The position numbers and the translations under genes were made by a program. From positions 310,001 to 374,000 of the forward strand of contig NZ_AKCI01000001.1 in the NCBI RefSeq assembly GCF_000269605.1: a stretch of 64,000 nucleotides of DNA, given 5' to 3'. Within the stretch, counting starts at the first letter, position 1; each line of letters starts with the position of its first letter. Below the pieces are notes generated by a model. It made no database searches and was not told where the DNA came from. It worked only from the letters and a program-made list of their open reading frames with translations. Below are positions 1 to 9,614 of this stretch, in pieces. The DNA is from Scardovia wiggsiae F0424. Lineage in GTDB: Bacteria > Actinomycetota > Actinomycetes > Actinomycetales > Bifidobacteriaceae.

Positions 1-872
1 ATTTCCGTCTGGGGACAATGCTTGCCAAGGATACTGTTGCCCGGCGGCTGAATTCCCAGGAAGGCATATCTTTTACTGAATTCAGCTACCAGGTCCTCCA
101 GGGCAATGATTTCCTCTATCTGTATGACACATATGGCATCACCCTGCAGACGGGCGGTGCTGACCAGTGGGGGAACCTGGTCTCGGGACTGGACCTGATC
201 CGTAAAGTACGCGGAGCCAATGTCCATGTTATGACATCGCCGCTTATCACAGATTCGCAGGGGAAGAAATTCGGCAAATCCGAAGGCGGGGCGATCTGGC
301 TTGACCCGGCAATGCTCAGTTCATACCGTTTCTATCAGTTCTGGTATAACCAGCCTGACAGTGAAGTTATTAAACTCCTTAAATTCTTTACTTTCCTGCC
401 TAAGCCAGAAATTGAGCGGCTGGAACGTGAAGTTGATACGAATCCGGGGGCGCGCGAGGCGCAGCGTACCTTAGCATGGGAAGTTACAAGCTTTGTCCGC
501 GGGGATAAAGCAGCCCGGGGTGCGATCGATGCTGCTGAGGCCCTGTTTGGACGGGGTGAGGTTGCCCTTGATGCTGTTGATACTGATACTTTTGAGGCAT
601 CAGTAGACGGATTGAAGGTCGCGGATGGGCAGGGCGGCAAAGTATTTGCCCAGGTGGCATCCGGAAGCCGTGTGACCGAGGCAGCTGTGGCTGCGGGACT
701 GTTCAGGTCGGTTTCTGAAGCCAGGAAAACTGTCGCTTCAGGCGGCGTATACATTAATAACCGGCGCGTTGAAGATGCCGAACAGGCTGTCGGGGGGTCT
801 GACCTCCTGCACGGCCGTTTTGTGCTCCTGCGCCGCGGGAAGAAAGCCCTTGGGGTTGTGGAGGTACACTAA
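1..872 (+). CDS. tyrS: Tyrosyl-tRNA synthetase, 3' part (5' end outside window)
   Basis: Cytosolic class I aminoacyl-tRNA synthetase that charges tRNA-Tyr. The frame is open from the window edge (first full codon at base 3), so the N-terminal part with the HIGH motif lies outside and the ATG at 18 is internal. Visible are the tyrosine-binding segment GGADQWGN, the class I KMSKS-type loop as KFGKS, and a C-terminal S4-like RNA-binding domain ending in FVLLRRGKK. The order and spacing match bacterial TyrRS throughout. The stop TAA overlaps the next ATG by one base, implying translational coupling. Confidence 0.95.
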   Translation, partial: FRLGTMLAKDTVARRLNSQEGISFTEFSYQVLQGNDFLYLYDTYGITLQTGGADQWGNLVSGLDLIRKVRGANVHVMTSPLITDSQGKKFGKSEGGAIWLDPAMLSSYRFYQFWYNQPDSEVIKLLKFFTFLPKPEIERLEREVDTNPGAREAQRTLAWEVTSFVRGDKAARGAIDAAEALFGRGEVALDAVDTDTFEASVDGLKVADGQGGKVFAQVASGSRVTEAAVAAGLFRSVSEARKTVASGGVYINNRRVEDAEQAVGGSDLLHGRFVLLRRGKKALGVVEVH

Positions 873-2176
873 TGGCAGAAAATAGCAGGCATTCGCGTAA
901 TTCCCAGGGATCGTCATCCTCTTCACGCGGAGGGACCCGCGGCGGCAGCCATGCCGGCGGCCATCGCGGCAGCAGCAATGGGCACGGCGGTGCCAGGCAT
1001 TTTAACCGCGGGGCTGGCAGTGAGAAGGGTTATCACAGCGGAGACAGGGACCGTACGGGGAAGAAGCCTTCCCGTTCCTCTTATGGCAGCCATTCTCAAG
1101 GGCATGGCAATTCCGGGCATTCCGGCAGATCGCATGACAGGGGTAATCAGGAACGCAATGAGGGCAGGAGGGGATTCACCGGCCGTTTTGACAGGTCCGG
1201 CGGGCGCATTGACAAGCGTGAGCGCGGGAACCATCAGGGCAGGCAGTCATCCGCAAATTACGATTCAGGGCGCAGGAATTCTGACGGTACGGTGTCTTAC
1301 CCATCGCAGAATCCGTATACTGACAGGCGCCCCGGCGAACCTAAAATGCCTAAAGGCATGGAGTGGTCGATGCTGTCGAGGGATGAAAAAGAGCGTTTAA
1401 GGGGGCTGAGCAAAGAGCACGCAGAGAATATCGGGCTCCACATGCTTGCCGCTTATTCTTTGGAGGAGACCGATCCGGAAGCGGCGCTTGAGCACGCGCA
1501 ATGGATAGTACGCCAGGCTTCCCGGATTGACCTGACACGGGAGACCCTGGCGCTGATAGCGTACCGCACGGGGGACTATAAGCTTGCGCTCCGCGAATTC
1601 AGGACAGCATACCGTATGAACGGTTTCAATGATTATCTGCCGTTTATGGCCGACTGTGAGCGGGGGCTCGGCGAGCCTGAAAAGGCTATAGAAATGGCTA
1701 CTTCCGATGACGCGCGGTATCTGCGCGGAGAATCCAAAGCTGAAATGTTCCTGGTATATGCAGGTGCTCTGGCAGACCTGGGTAAATATGATAAGGCGGT
1801 TGAGGTAGCCCACGCGCTTGCACATGCCCAGGGGGTGGGAGGCGCCTACAGGATGCGTGCCGTGCAGGCCGAGCAGTATTTTAATGAAGAATCGGGCAAT
1901 GAAGATGCTGCCCGTGCTCTGGATCCGCTGCTGGACAGGCTGGAATCCGAATTTGCTGAAGATGATAATGCGCTCAGCGATGATGTGATCGATAACGATA
2001 TGGAGAATATTGACGATGACATGCTTCGCGGGCTTGGGATCGATCCTGCGGAATTTTACAGGCATGAGGATGCAGGCCAGGAGGGCAGCAGCCAGGCTGA
2101 GGAGGCCGGAGAAATCAAAGAAGCTGAAGAAACTGAAGAGACCAGGGAGACCGAGGAAACCGGGGAAGCACTCTAG
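872..2176 (+). CDS. Disordered Gly/Ser/Arg/His-rich N-terminus plus TPR-like domain, function unknown
   Basis: 434 residues, starting in a TAATG overlap with tyrS. Residues 1 to about 150 are low complexity, rich in Gly, Ser, Arg, His and Asn, with RGG/SRG-like repeats typical of RNA-binding disordered regions. Residues about 155-350 form amphipathic helical repeats resembling tetratricopeptide repeats (for example KLALREFRTAYRMNG and KYDKAVEVAHALAHAQ). The last 60 residues are strongly acidic, ending in repeated EE/ETEE blocks. No enzyme motif is visible. Coupling to tyrS suggests a translation- or RNA-related role, which is inference. Proteins of this layout next to tyrS occur in bifidobacteria as far as I recall. 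Confidence 0.75.
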   Translation: MAENSRHSRNSQGSSSSSRGGTRGGSHAGGHRGSSNGHGGARHFNRGAGSEKGYHSGDRDRTGKKPSRSSYGSHSQGHGNSGHSGRSHDRGNQERNEGRRGFTGRFDRSGGRIDKRERGNHQGRQSSANYDSGRRNSDGTVSYPSQNPYTDRRPGEPKMPKGMEWSMLSRDEKERLRGLSKEHAENIGLHMLAAYSLEETDPEAALEHAQWIVRQASRIDLTRETLALIAYRTGDYKLALREFRTAYRMNGFNDYLPFMADCERGLGEPEKAIEMATSDDARYLRGESKAEMFLVYAGALADLGKYDKAVEVAHALAHAQGVGGAYRMRAVQAEQYFNEESGNEDAARALDPLLDRLESEFAEDDNALSDDVIDNDMENIDDDMLRGLGIDPAEFYRHEDAGQEGSSQAEEAGEIKEAEETEETRETEETGEAL

Positions 2177-2178
2177 AG

Positions 2179-3276
2179 ATGGATTATCCGACGATTATCA
2201 AAGGGACTCAGGAGCCGCTCAGCTCCCGGTATTCCCTTGCCCTTTTAGATCTGGACGGAGTGGTTTACCGCGGGGCGCATCCTGTTGAAAATGCTGCCGA
2301 AGGCATCCGGAAGGCGGAAAACGCCGGTATGCATATCGCCTATACGACGAACAACCCTTCACGGTATCCGGCACAGGTTGCCGGACAGATACGCAGTTTT
2401 GGTATTGGGCTGGAAGACAGCGATATTATTACATCGGCAATGGTCAGTGCCCATATGCTCAAAGAAGCCCTTGGACAGGGCGGTACAGTGCTTGTTGTTG
2501 GGAAGGGCCATCTGAAAGATGAGCTCAGGAAGGCCGGCCTTGAGGTGTGCAGCCGGGCTGCGGACCGCCCCCAGGCAGTCATCCAGTCGTGGTACCCCGA
2601 TATCTCATGGAAGGAGCTTGCGCAGGCTTCGTATGCCGTCAACGCCGGAGCTCGGTATTTTGCTACGAACCGCGATCTGACGATCCCTCGTGAAGAGGGG
2701 ATCGCGCCCGGTAACGGCGCGCTGATCAAGGCTGTATCCATTGCTACCGGGAAGGAGCCGGAGGCCTCAGCCGGGAAACCCGAAGCCCATATGTACCATA
2801 TTGCACGGGATATGTTCAGCCCGTCCGGCAGCCGCGTACCTGTTGAAGAATGCCTTCCGGTCGGGGACAGGCTTGATACGGATATTGAGGCTGCAAACCG
2901 CGGCGGCTATGACAGCGCGGTCGTGCTTACCGGGGTTGCAGATGCCCGGCAGATAATACAGGCACAGCCGCTGCTGCGACCATCTTATATATGTGCCGAT
3001 CTTGAGGGGCTGAATAGCAGGCAGCCGCAGGTCGTCCGTACGGATATCCCTCAGCATGGGGACGTCAGCGGTGTTTCATTCATATGCGGGGATGCCCTTG
3101 CGTATGTCCGAGGTGAAGCTCTGATGGTTGAAATATCAGGGCAGCATGTTGCCGGGCCCATTAATTCGCTGGATGCTTTAAGGGCCGCAGCTTCGGCTGC
3201 GTGGGATGCTGCAGATAATCATGATGCTGACCTTCACAGTCTGCAGATACCGCAGTTTTCAGACAGGCTGCAGTAA
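2179..3276 (+). CDS. HAD-superfamily (IIA, NagD-like) sugar/nucleotide phosphatase
   Basis: 365 residues. The N-terminal LLDLDGVVYRG motif supplies the nucleophile and acid/base aspartates (D24, D26). TTNNPSR is the second HAD motif, and the C-terminal PVGDRLDTDIEAANR is the fourth motif with the Mg-binding acidic pair. The insertion type is that of the NagD/pyridoxal-phosphatase/4-nitrophenylphosphatase group, so the likely activity is dephosphorylation of a small phosphometabolite; the substrate cannot be read from sequence. The final 75 residues extend past the usual HAD core. It starts two bases after the previous stop and sits in the tyrS-to-recN run. Confidence 0.85.
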   Translation: MDYPTIIKGTQEPLSSRYSLALLDLDGVVYRGAHPVENAAEGIRKAENAGMHIAYTTNNPSRYPAQVAGQIRSFGIGLEDSDIITSAMVSAHMLKEALGQGGTVLVVGKGHLKDELRKAGLEVCSRAADRPQAVIQSWYPDISWKELAQASYAVNAGARYFATNRDLTIPREEGIAPGNGALIKAVSIATGKEPEASAGKPEAHMYHIARDMFSPSGSRVPVEECLPVGDRLDTDIEAANRGGYDSAVVLTGVADARQIIQAQPLLRPSYICADLEGLNSRQPQVVRTDIPQHGDVSGVSFICGDALAYVRGEALMVEISGQHVAGPINSLDALRAAASAAWDAADNHDADLHSLQIPQFSDRLQ

Positions 3277-3319
3277 CCCTGATGCGGCTGCAGCAAAGAT
3301 GGATCATAAGGAAATAAGC

Positions 3320-3520
3320 ATGGATACTGATAACAGGAGCCCCCAGGATAGTACTGCAGGCAGTGCTGCCGATGCTGTACAGGACGGGGAGGAAAGCATA
3401 ACTTTATCCGATAGATTCCCTCAGCTGGAGAAGCTCGGCGATGCCGATTTCAGCGAAGTAATCAGCGGCTACCGCGCAGTCCTTGGGTCCCTGCAGAAAG
3501 AGCTGGATGAGCAGTCATAG
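3320..3520 (+). CDS. Small acidic protein, function unknown
   Basis: About 66 residues from the ATG at 3320, preceded by AAGGA at 3308-3312; an in-frame ATG at 3299 is possible but has a weaker site. The first half is polar and low complexity. The second half (FPQLEKLGDADFSEVISGYRA) looks like a conserved helical segment. It lies between the HAD phosphatase and tlyA. Small proteins in this position are seen in other actinobacteria, but I recognise no function. Confidence 0.6.
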   Translation: MDTDNRSPQDSTAGSAADAVQDGEESITLSDRFPQLEKLGDADFSEVISGYRAVLGSLQKELDEQS

Positions 3521-3545
3521 CATATCCGCACAGGGGCACAGTGAT

Positions 3546-4370
3546 ATGAGGTGCGATAAAGCGCTTGCGGAAAGGGGATTATGCCGGTCGCGGACCCGCG
3601 CACAGGCGCTTATTGAAGAAGGCCGTGTGCGTGTTAATTCGGAACTCTGCATGAAGCCGTCTTTCATAGTAAGCAGCACAGATACTATTGAGATATCCCC
3701 CTTGCCTAGTGCACGGCAGCAGCCCGCTTTTATGGGCGGTTTTGATTATTCCCACTATGTTTCGCGGGGTGCAGCCAAACTCTTAAGCGCCTATAACGCT
3801 TTTGGCCCCGAAGGGCTTGAAAGGCCGGCGGGCAGGAAATGCCTTGATATCGGTGCTTCTACCGGCGGCTTCACACAGGTACTTTTAGACAAGGGGGCGC
3901 AGAGAGTCATTGCCCTGGATGTTGGGCACGGGCAGCTTGACCCCAAGATAGCGGAAGATCCGCGGGTCTTTGAGATGAGCGGGGTAAATTTCCGTGATAC
4001 TGTGCCGCAGGATCTGCCGTATCTGCCTGATTACGCTGTTTCCGATGTGTCTTTCATCTCCCTTGCCTTTATTATCCCGCCTTTGCAGCGCATAGCGCTT
4101 GCAGCCCTCAAAGAGGGTGCGCGTGCGTTTACTGCCATACTGCTTATCAAGCCTCAGTTTGAAGTCGGCAGGGGGAACCTGGGGAAAGGCGGGATCGTTA
4201 CCGGCAGCAGCCTCAGCCGCAGTGCTGTGGACAAAGTCCTCGGGTATGCGCGCCGCAGCGGTTTCACTGTGCGTGGCTGTGTTCCGTCCGATATTACAGG
4301 GTTGCATGGGAACCGGGAATACCTGCTGTGGATTACGGTGGATAACATGCGTGATATTACCGAAAGCTGA
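3546..4370 (+). CDS. tlyA: TlyA-family rRNA 2'-O-methyltransferase
   Basis: The family methylates 16S/23S rRNA cytidines at 2'-O using SAM. 274 residues from the ATG at 3546: the first 65 residues form an S4 RNA-binding domain (MRCDKALAERGL, VRVNSELC), followed by an FtsJ/RrmJ-like Rossmann methyltransferase with SAM motif CLDIGASTGGFTQ and a downstream IKPQFE segment. The open frame reaches back to 3483, but the S4 domain consensus begins at the chosen Met. Older annotations call this family hemolysin A. In mycobacteria loss of TlyA confers capreomycin resistance. It fits the actinobacterial tlyA-nadK-recN order. Confidence 0.9.
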   Translation: MRCDKALAERGLCRSRTRAQALIEEGRVRVNSELCMKPSFIVSSTDTIEISPLPSARQQPAFMGGFDYSHYVSRGAAKLLSAYNAFGPEGLERPAGRKCLDIGASTGGFTQVLLDKGAQRVIALDVGHGQLDPKIAEDPRVFEMSGVNFRDTVPQDLPYLPDYAVSDVSFISLAFIIPPLQRIALAALKEGARAFTAILLIKPQFEVGRGNLGKGGIVTGSSLSRSAVDKVLGYARRSGFTVRGCVPSDITGLHGNREYLLWITVDNMRDITES

Positions 4371-4407
4371 TAAATACAGTAAATCATTTAAACTATAAAC
4401 AGCTGTA

Positions 4408-4413
4408 TATAAT
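4408..4413 (+). promoter_or_regulatory. Probable -10 element upstream of nadK
   Basis: A perfect TATAAT lies 30 bases before the nadK ATG in the only sizeable AT-rich gap between tlyA and nadK. No good -35 is visible at the expected distance (CATTTA around 4385), so the call rests on the -10 and its position. It could give nadK-recN its own transcript. Confidence 0.45.
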
Positions 4414-4442
4414 AACTGGATAACATACTGCCAGGGAGGGCC

Positions 4443-5510
4443 ATGGCCGAGCGGATAGCATATATTGTAACGCACAAACGGTTTGCCGTTTCTTCGCCGA
4501 TAGTCAGCCAGGTTGCCCGGCTTCTGGGGGCATATGGCTTTTCCGTTACGGTACTTGACAGTGATAGCGATGGCACACAGCCTGCCGGCAGAAAAGGCTT
4601 TTCTGTTGACCCTTCCGCTGAAATCGTCGTTGTCCTGGGCGGAGATGGCACTATTTTGCGTGCAGTCGAGATAGTCAAGGGGACGCAGGTCCCTGTGATC
4701 GGCATAAACCTTGGGCATATAGGTTTTCTCGCTGAGTTTGAAAGTTTTGAGATCAGCAAGGCGATAAAACGGATCGCTGAAAAAGATTATACGATCGAAA
4801 AACGCATGATCGCGGATGTTGAACTGTGGCTTCCCCACAGGCCCGAACCTGTACATGACTGGGCCCTGAACGATACCGTCGTTTACCATGGCGCAAACAG
4901 CCCGATGATCCAGGTGGGGATCACAGTTGATGATGTTGCAGTCAGTTCTTTCGGATGCGACGGGGTCATCGCCTCTACGCCTACAGGTTCTACAGCATAC
5001 GCGTTTTCTGCCGGCGGCCCGATAATCTGGCCAGGGGTGAAAGCCTTGGAACTGCTGCCTATCGCAGCACATGCACTCTTTACACGCCCTCTTATCGCGG
5101 GTTCCGAGTCCAGCTTTGGGATACATGTGCTTGAGGTGCAGGGTGATGATGCAGTCATGACCTGTGACGGGCGGCGGGTGCATACTGTACCTGCCGATTC
5201 GCGCATTACAGTCAGGGAATCAGCTGATACGCTCCGGCTGGCACGGCTGTCTGGCGCCCTGTTCGCTGACCGTCTGGTAACCAAGTTTAATTTGCCTGTT
5301 GTCGGCTGGAGGGAGCAGGCTGAACGCCGTATTGAAAACGGCGGGCCTTTGCAGAATACTGTCGGGGGCAGCCGTGCATCCGGAACAGAAAAATTCATCC
5401 ATTTCCCCCATTACCTAGGCACGGGTGGTTTTAACCAGGCTATCAATGACGGGCTCAGCGAGATGGACCAATACCGCATGTTCAATGATTTCAGAGCTGA
5501 TGAGGATTAG
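4443..5510 (+). CDS. nadK: NAD kinase
   Basis: Phosphorylates NAD to NADP in the cytosol. 355 residues. The hallmark GGDG motif is in VVLGGDGTILRAVE. The NAD-binding conserved segment CDGVIASTPTGSTAYAFSAGG and the substrate motif NDTVV follow in the expected order. GGGAGG just before the ATG decides the start. The protein is longer than many bacterial NAD kinases because of an approximately 70-residue tail after the catalytic fold (from about residue 285), rich in Gly, Phe and Asp, with no recognised motif. recN follows after 8 bases. Confidence 0.93.
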   Translation: MAERIAYIVTHKRFAVSSPIVSQVARLLGAYGFSVTVLDSDSDGTQPAGRKGFSVDPSAEIVVVLGGDGTILRAVEIVKGTQVPVIGINLGHIGFLAEFESFEISKAIKRIAEKDYTIEKRMIADVELWLPHRPEPVHDWALNDTVVYHGANSPMIQVGITVDDVAVSSFGCDGVIASTPTGSTAYAFSAGGPIIWPGVKALELLPIAAHALFTRPLIAGSESSFGIHVLEVQGDDAVMTCDGRRVHTVPADSRITVRESADTLRLARLSGALFADRLVTKFNLPVVGWREQAERRIENGGPLQNTVGGSRASGTEKFIHFPHYLGTGGFNQAINDGLSEMDQYRMFNDFRADED

Positions 5511-5518
5511 GAGGTCAT

Positions 5519-7264
5519 ATGCTGGAAGAGCTTGAGATACGCTCTCTTGGGCCGATTGACCATGCCGTCCTGCATCCTCATGCCGGTATGACGGCAATAA
5601 CCGGTGAAACCGGTGCGGGCAAATCCATGCTGTTGAGCGCGGTACAGCTTTTGTCGGGGGCAGGTACCCAGTCGGAACGGGTCTCTCCCGGTGCTGAACA
5701 GGCGTGGGTACAGGGGATTTTTGATGTTTCTGAAAACGGCCCGGTGCAGGACTTCGCCCGTCAGGCAGGTGCCGGCTGCGAGGACAGCGAGCTTTTCATT
5801 TCACGGAGTGTCCCTTCAGCCGGGCGTTCCCGGTCAGTGGTCAATGGGAAAAGCGTGCCGCGCTCGGTTCTGCAGGGGCTGGGCACATATACGGTTACTG
5901 TCCATGGGCAGGCTGAACAGCTGAAGCTTGCCTCTGCTTCCCGGCAGCGTGAATTCCTTGACAGATGTGCCCGGGACGGCAGTGAGCTTGACCAGTATCA
6001 GCAGGCTTATGCAGCGGTGAAAGAGGCGGATGGGCAGCTGGAACGGATAATACAGCAGCAGTCACAGGCGCAGGCCCAGGCTGATTATCTGCGTGAATCT
6101 ATTGGGCGTATTGATTCTGTTGACCCTCAAAAAGGCGAAGATGAAGAGCTTAAGGCCCGGCGTACACGGATCGAAAATGCAGCCGATATCGCAACAGCCG
6201 TCAGCAGCGCGCTGGAGGCGCTGGATGCGTCTGAGGCGGATTCAGGTATGGATGGCGCTGGAGCGGCGGACCGCATAGACCGTGCAGTCCGCACCCTCGA
6301 ATCATCGTCTGCCAGGGAAGTTTTTAAGGATGAAGCACAGAGGCTGACATCCCTTCATGAAGACCTCCAGGATATTATATTTTCGCTGGCGCACCAGATA
6401 CCTGACGATGTAAGTCCGCAGGAACTGGATGATATCAATGGGCGCATCCATGATCTGGATGAGCTTACAAAACGGTGGGGGCCAACGCTTGATGATGTCC
6501 TGGCGTGGCGGGAGAAAGCCGGTTATGACCTTGAAGACCTTGATGCATCACCCGAGCGTATCGAGGAGCTGCGGGCCAGACGTGAAGCGCTCAGGGCTGA
6601 GGCGCATAAAAAAGCGGAGGCGCTTTCCCGGAAACGTTCTGAGTGCGCGCAGGAACTCTCTTCCCGGGTCAATGAAGAACTGGGATCCCTTGCAATGGAA
6701 GGTTCCAGGCTTGATATTACGGTAGAGCGCAAAGCACAGCCGGATGGATGGGGGGAAGATACAATTTCTTTCTTTTTCACCCCTTTCCCCGGATCCCCTC
6801 AGCTCCCTATGGGGAAAAGCGCTTCCGGCGGCGAGCTGAGCCGCCTTATGCTTGCGCTTGAACTCGTTGCTTTTGATATGCAGCGCGGAGGGCATAAGCA
6901 GGGGGACGGGGTGCCCGCCGTCACAGCGGGCGGCACAGCACCAACATTGATTTTTGATGAGATCGATGCGGGTGTCGGCGGCAAAAGCGCTGTCGAGCTG
7001 GGGAAGAGGCTTGCACAGCTTGCTGAGGGCTCACAGGTAATAGTGGTGACCCATCTGGCACAGGTCGCTTCATGGGCAGATACACAGTATGTAGTGCGTA
7101 GGGGGGGCCAGCAGGACGGGACGGATACGGCAGTGCATACGGATGTAACCGAAGCATCGGGTCACGCCCGTGTTGAAGAAATAGCCCGGATGCTTTCCGG
7201 GACGGATACGCAGGCATCGCTTGACCATGCGCGCGAATTGCTTGAAACCAGCGTCCTGGAATAA
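5519..7264 (+). CDS. recN: DNA repair protein RecN
   Basis: SMC-like ATPase that acts on DNA double-strand breaks and recombination. 581 residues. Walker A is GETGAGKS at residues 29-36. A long charged coiled-coil region occupies roughly residues 150-390. The ABC signature region SASGGELSRLMLALELV and Walker B TLIFDEIDAGVGG are near the C-terminus, followed by the D/H-loop VVTHLAQVA. Length and order match RecN (about 550-580). GGAGG precedes the ATG. The gene ends 33 bases from the convergent thrC stop with no obvious terminator between. Confidence 0.94.
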   Translation: MLEELEIRSLGPIDHAVLHPHAGMTAITGETGAGKSMLLSAVQLLSGAGTQSERVSPGAEQAWVQGIFDVSENGPVQDFARQAGAGCEDSELFISRSVPSAGRSRSVVNGKSVPRSVLQGLGTYTVTVHGQAEQLKLASASRQREFLDRCARDGSELDQYQQAYAAVKEADGQLERIIQQQSQAQAQADYLRESIGRIDSVDPQKGEDEELKARRTRIENAADIATAVSSALEALDASEADSGMDGAGAADRIDRAVRTLESSSAREVFKDEAQRLTSLHEDLQDIIFSLAHQIPDDVSPQELDDINGRIHDLDELTKRWGPTLDDVLAWREKAGYDLEDLDASPERIEELRARREALRAEAHKKAEALSRKRSECAQELSSRVNEELGSLAMEGSRLDITVERKAQPDGWGEDTISFFFTPFPGSPQLPMGKSASGGELSRLMLALELVAFDMQRGGHKQGDGVPAVTAGGTAPTLIFDEIDAGVGGKSAVELGKRLAQLAEGSQVIVVTHLAQVASWADTQYVVRRGGQQDGTDTAVHTDVTEASGHARVEEIARMLSGTDTQASLDHARELLETSVLE

Positions 7265-7297
7265 AAATCTGCGATATACAGGATCCAACGTGACACT

Positions 7298-8866
7298 TCA
7301 GCCCGCTGCCTGTTCTACATAGCCGGCCATATCGGCAATATCTACTGTGTCATTGAACCGGACCGGGGCGCTGTCTAAACTGCGCAGTTGCGCCGGAGGC
7401 ACAGTGCCGCTTACAGAACTTAAAATATCCATATACTGAAAGTCCGACAGCCCGTTTTTGCCTGGGGCCGCGAGCGCGCCGGCTTCGCCGGGAACGCTGC
7501 CGCGAATACTGTCCAGGGCGTTAAGGACAGTCCGAGGGAACTTGTAGGGGCTCGCAGTAGACAGCAGTATCTGCGGCCTTTCAGGGCTGTTCCCCTGCGA
7601 CTGCATCATAACATGATAGCCGCATGCTGTATGGGGGTCGATTACATAACGGTAGGATTCCCAGCAGCTGGCAATAGCGGACGTAACGTCATTTTCATCT
7701 GCCCACCCGCAGCTGAATATTTCCCGGATTTCTGCCAGAAGGCTTGGAGATATGCTGAAACTGCCGGTCCTGTCGAGATCATCCATAAGGCGGCAGATCA
7801 GCGCCGTATCGCCGCCGGACACGTAGTACAGCATGCGCTCGAGGTTGGAAGAGACTAAAATATCCATACTCGGGGAGGATGTTGCATAAAACGCGCGGTT
7901 ACGGTTGTATATGCCTGTTGTCAGGAAATCATAAAGGACATTATTCCTGTCGCTGGCTACAACGAGCTTCCCCACAGGGAGGCCCATGAGCCTGGCGTAA
8001 TATCCGGCAAGGACGTTGCCGAAATTGCCGGTTGGGACGATAAAATCAACCGGGATGCCGGCAGCAACTGCGTTGGTTTCAAGCAGCTGTGCGTATGCAG
8101 AAAAGTAGTAAGCTACCTGGGGGACGAGCCTGCCTATATTGATTGAATTTGCGCTGGACAGCAGCGTATGGGCCTCTGTGCCAAGCCTGTCTGCCAGGGG
8201 CTGATCTGTAAAAATATGCTTGACAGCAGTCTGGACGTCGTCGAAATTCCCTCTGACAGCGCAGACCCGGACGTTGCCGCCGGGCTGCGTGGCCATTTGC
8301 AGGCGCTGGATATCGCTGACTTTCCCTTCCGGGTAGAAAACCGTGATCGCCGTTCCCGGGCAGTCGGCAAATCCTGCCAGGGCTGCCTTTCCGGTGTCGC
8401 CGCTGGTAGCTGTGAGGATCATGATGCGTTTACCGGCACTGGGGTCTGCGGGCTCAGCTGCGGCCGCAGCCTGTGCCATGAACCGGGGGAGTATCTGCAG
8501 GGCGATATCTTTGAAGGCGCATGTAGGGCCATGGAAGAGTTCAAGGATGTAATGGTGTGCTCTATGCGTACCGTCTGCGGCTGCAACCCTGTGCACTGGG
8601 GCGATGCGCGGATCGTCAAAGGCATCCCCGTATGCGCCGGCAATGCATCCGTCCAGTTCCTGCCCGGTAAAATCGGGCAGGAGCGCATGCAGCACTGTCC
8701 GCGCAATATCAGCATAGCTTTTTCCGGCTAATGCAGACGCATCAATATAATGTCCAGCTAACGAATCATTGACGAACAGCCCGCCATCATCCGCGATGCC
8801 TTTCAGTATCGCCTGTTTGGACGTCAAATGACTTTCTGTGCTGCGTGTGCTGTGAAAGGATTCCAT
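7298..8866 (-). CDS. thrC: Threonine synthase
   Basis: PLP enzyme converting O-phosphohomoserine to threonine. About 522 residues from the ATG at 8866; a GTG two codons upstream (8872) is an alternative, and neither has a clear ribosome-binding site. The PLP lysine is in CAFKDIALQ (K119 from the ATG). TSGDTGKAAL is the phosphate-binding loop, and PTGNFGNVLAGYYA and SSNLERML are further family blocks. The length fits the long bacterial/fungal-type ThrC. It is transcribed divergently from the unknown gene at 8943 with a gap of only 76 bases, so promoters must share that gap. Confidence 0.94.
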   Translation of the reverse strand: MESFHSTRSTESHLTSKQAILKGIADDGGLFVNDSLAGHYIDASALAGKSYADIARTVLHALLPDFTGQELDGCIAGAYGDAFDDPRIAPVHRVAAADGTHRAHHYILELFHGPTCAFKDIALQILPRFMAQAAAAAEPADPSAGKRIMILTATSGDTGKAALAGFADCPGTAITVFYPEGKVSDIQRLQMATQPGGNVRVCAVRGNFDDVQTAVKHIFTDQPLADRLGTEAHTLLSSANSINIGRLVPQVAYYFSAYAQLLETNAVAAGIPVDFIVPTGNFGNVLAGYYARLMGLPVGKLVVASDRNNVLYDFLTTGIYNRNRAFYATSSPSMDILVSSNLERMLYYVSGGDTALICRLMDDLDRTGSFSISPSLLAEIREIFSCGWADENDVTSAIASCWESYRYVIDPHTACGYHVMMQSQGNSPERPQILLSTASPYKFPRTVLNALDSIRGSVPGEAGALAAPGKNGLSDFQYMDILSSVSGTVPPAQLRSLDSAPVRFNDTVDIADMAGYVEQAAG

Positions 8867-8942
8867 AACCACAGTCTATTAAGCTGTTAAGACCTGTGCG
8901 TAATACATTTTCGTCCTCAGTGATTGGAACAATGGGATTATT

Positions 8943-9614
8943 ATGAGCTATCCCAAAGAGGACATCAAGCGTTTGGAACGTGAACAGCCGCAGCTGTGGC
9001 TGCGTATCGTTTCTGAAAGGCTGAGTACTGTACGTTACGTTTTCGTAGTGACTATAGAAGACGGGCTTCCTACTGTAGCCCAGCGGGCTGCGCTTGAATA
9101 TGCCGATGCTATGCTGATCGGATGGCCTCAGCCGGGTTCGCGGGATGTCCAGGATATACCTGACGAAAGCCTTGATTCGGTTGCAGCTGATATTGAAACA
9201 ATTGAGAAATATATTGATGAATTCCGGCAGGGGGAGAAGAACGGCGATGCCGATACGATGGCGGAGGACCTCAACCGGATAAGCGAGTGTGTAGGCAATG
9301 TGCGCAAAGTCTACCAGCCGGATTTCCCTCTGCCGACGTATGCGGAAGTCCGCCGATACGTAGAAAAAGAGTGGAATAACGATATGGACCAGATAGAATC
9401 TGGTGCCCGGGAGTACCTAGATATGCAGGACCAGGGGATCGCTTCCGAACAGATCGTGCAGAACCTGGAGGCTGACAGCGGTACGGCAGGATCGGCAGTG
9501 TCGGTAACATCAACAAATATAACGCAGGCTCCGACGGGTGCAGCAGATACCGGTACATCAGGCGATAGGGCAGAAGGAGCATCCGGTATGGTAGGAAAGG
9601 GCAAAAACGCATAA
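8943..9614 (+). CDS. Conserved-looking protein of unknown function, coupled to nadD
   Basis: 223 residues, no recognised domain and no signal peptide or membrane segment. Residues 1-150 look folded and largely helical ([19 protein letters not shown] at the start). Residues 180-223 are a low-complexity Gly/Ser/Thr tail. The stop overlaps the nadD start (TAATG), implying co-translation. Thr/Ala/Gly tails like this are common in bifidobacterial proteins and carry no functional information. Any link to NAD synthesis is inference from position only. Confidence 0.7.
   Translation: MSYPKEDIKRLEREQPQLWLRIVSERLSTVRYVFVVTIEDGLPTVAQRAALEYADAMLIGWPQPGSRDVQDIPDESLDSVAADIETIEKYIDEFRQGEKNGDADTMAEDLNRISECVGNVRKVYQPDFPLPTYAEVRRYVEKEWNNDMDQIESGAREYLDMQDQGIASEQIVQNLEADSGTAGSAVSVTSTNITQAPTGAADTGTSGDRAEGASGMVGKGKNA

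Noticed and set aside
3885-5183. 432-codon minus-strand open frame opposite tlyA and nadK
   Set aside because: Both plus-strand genes have full family motifs here; the minus frame has no recognisable domain and a Cys/His/Arg-rich shadow composition.
7265-7297. Terminator between convergent recN and thrC
   Set aside because: The 33-base gap contains no credible stem with a T tract.
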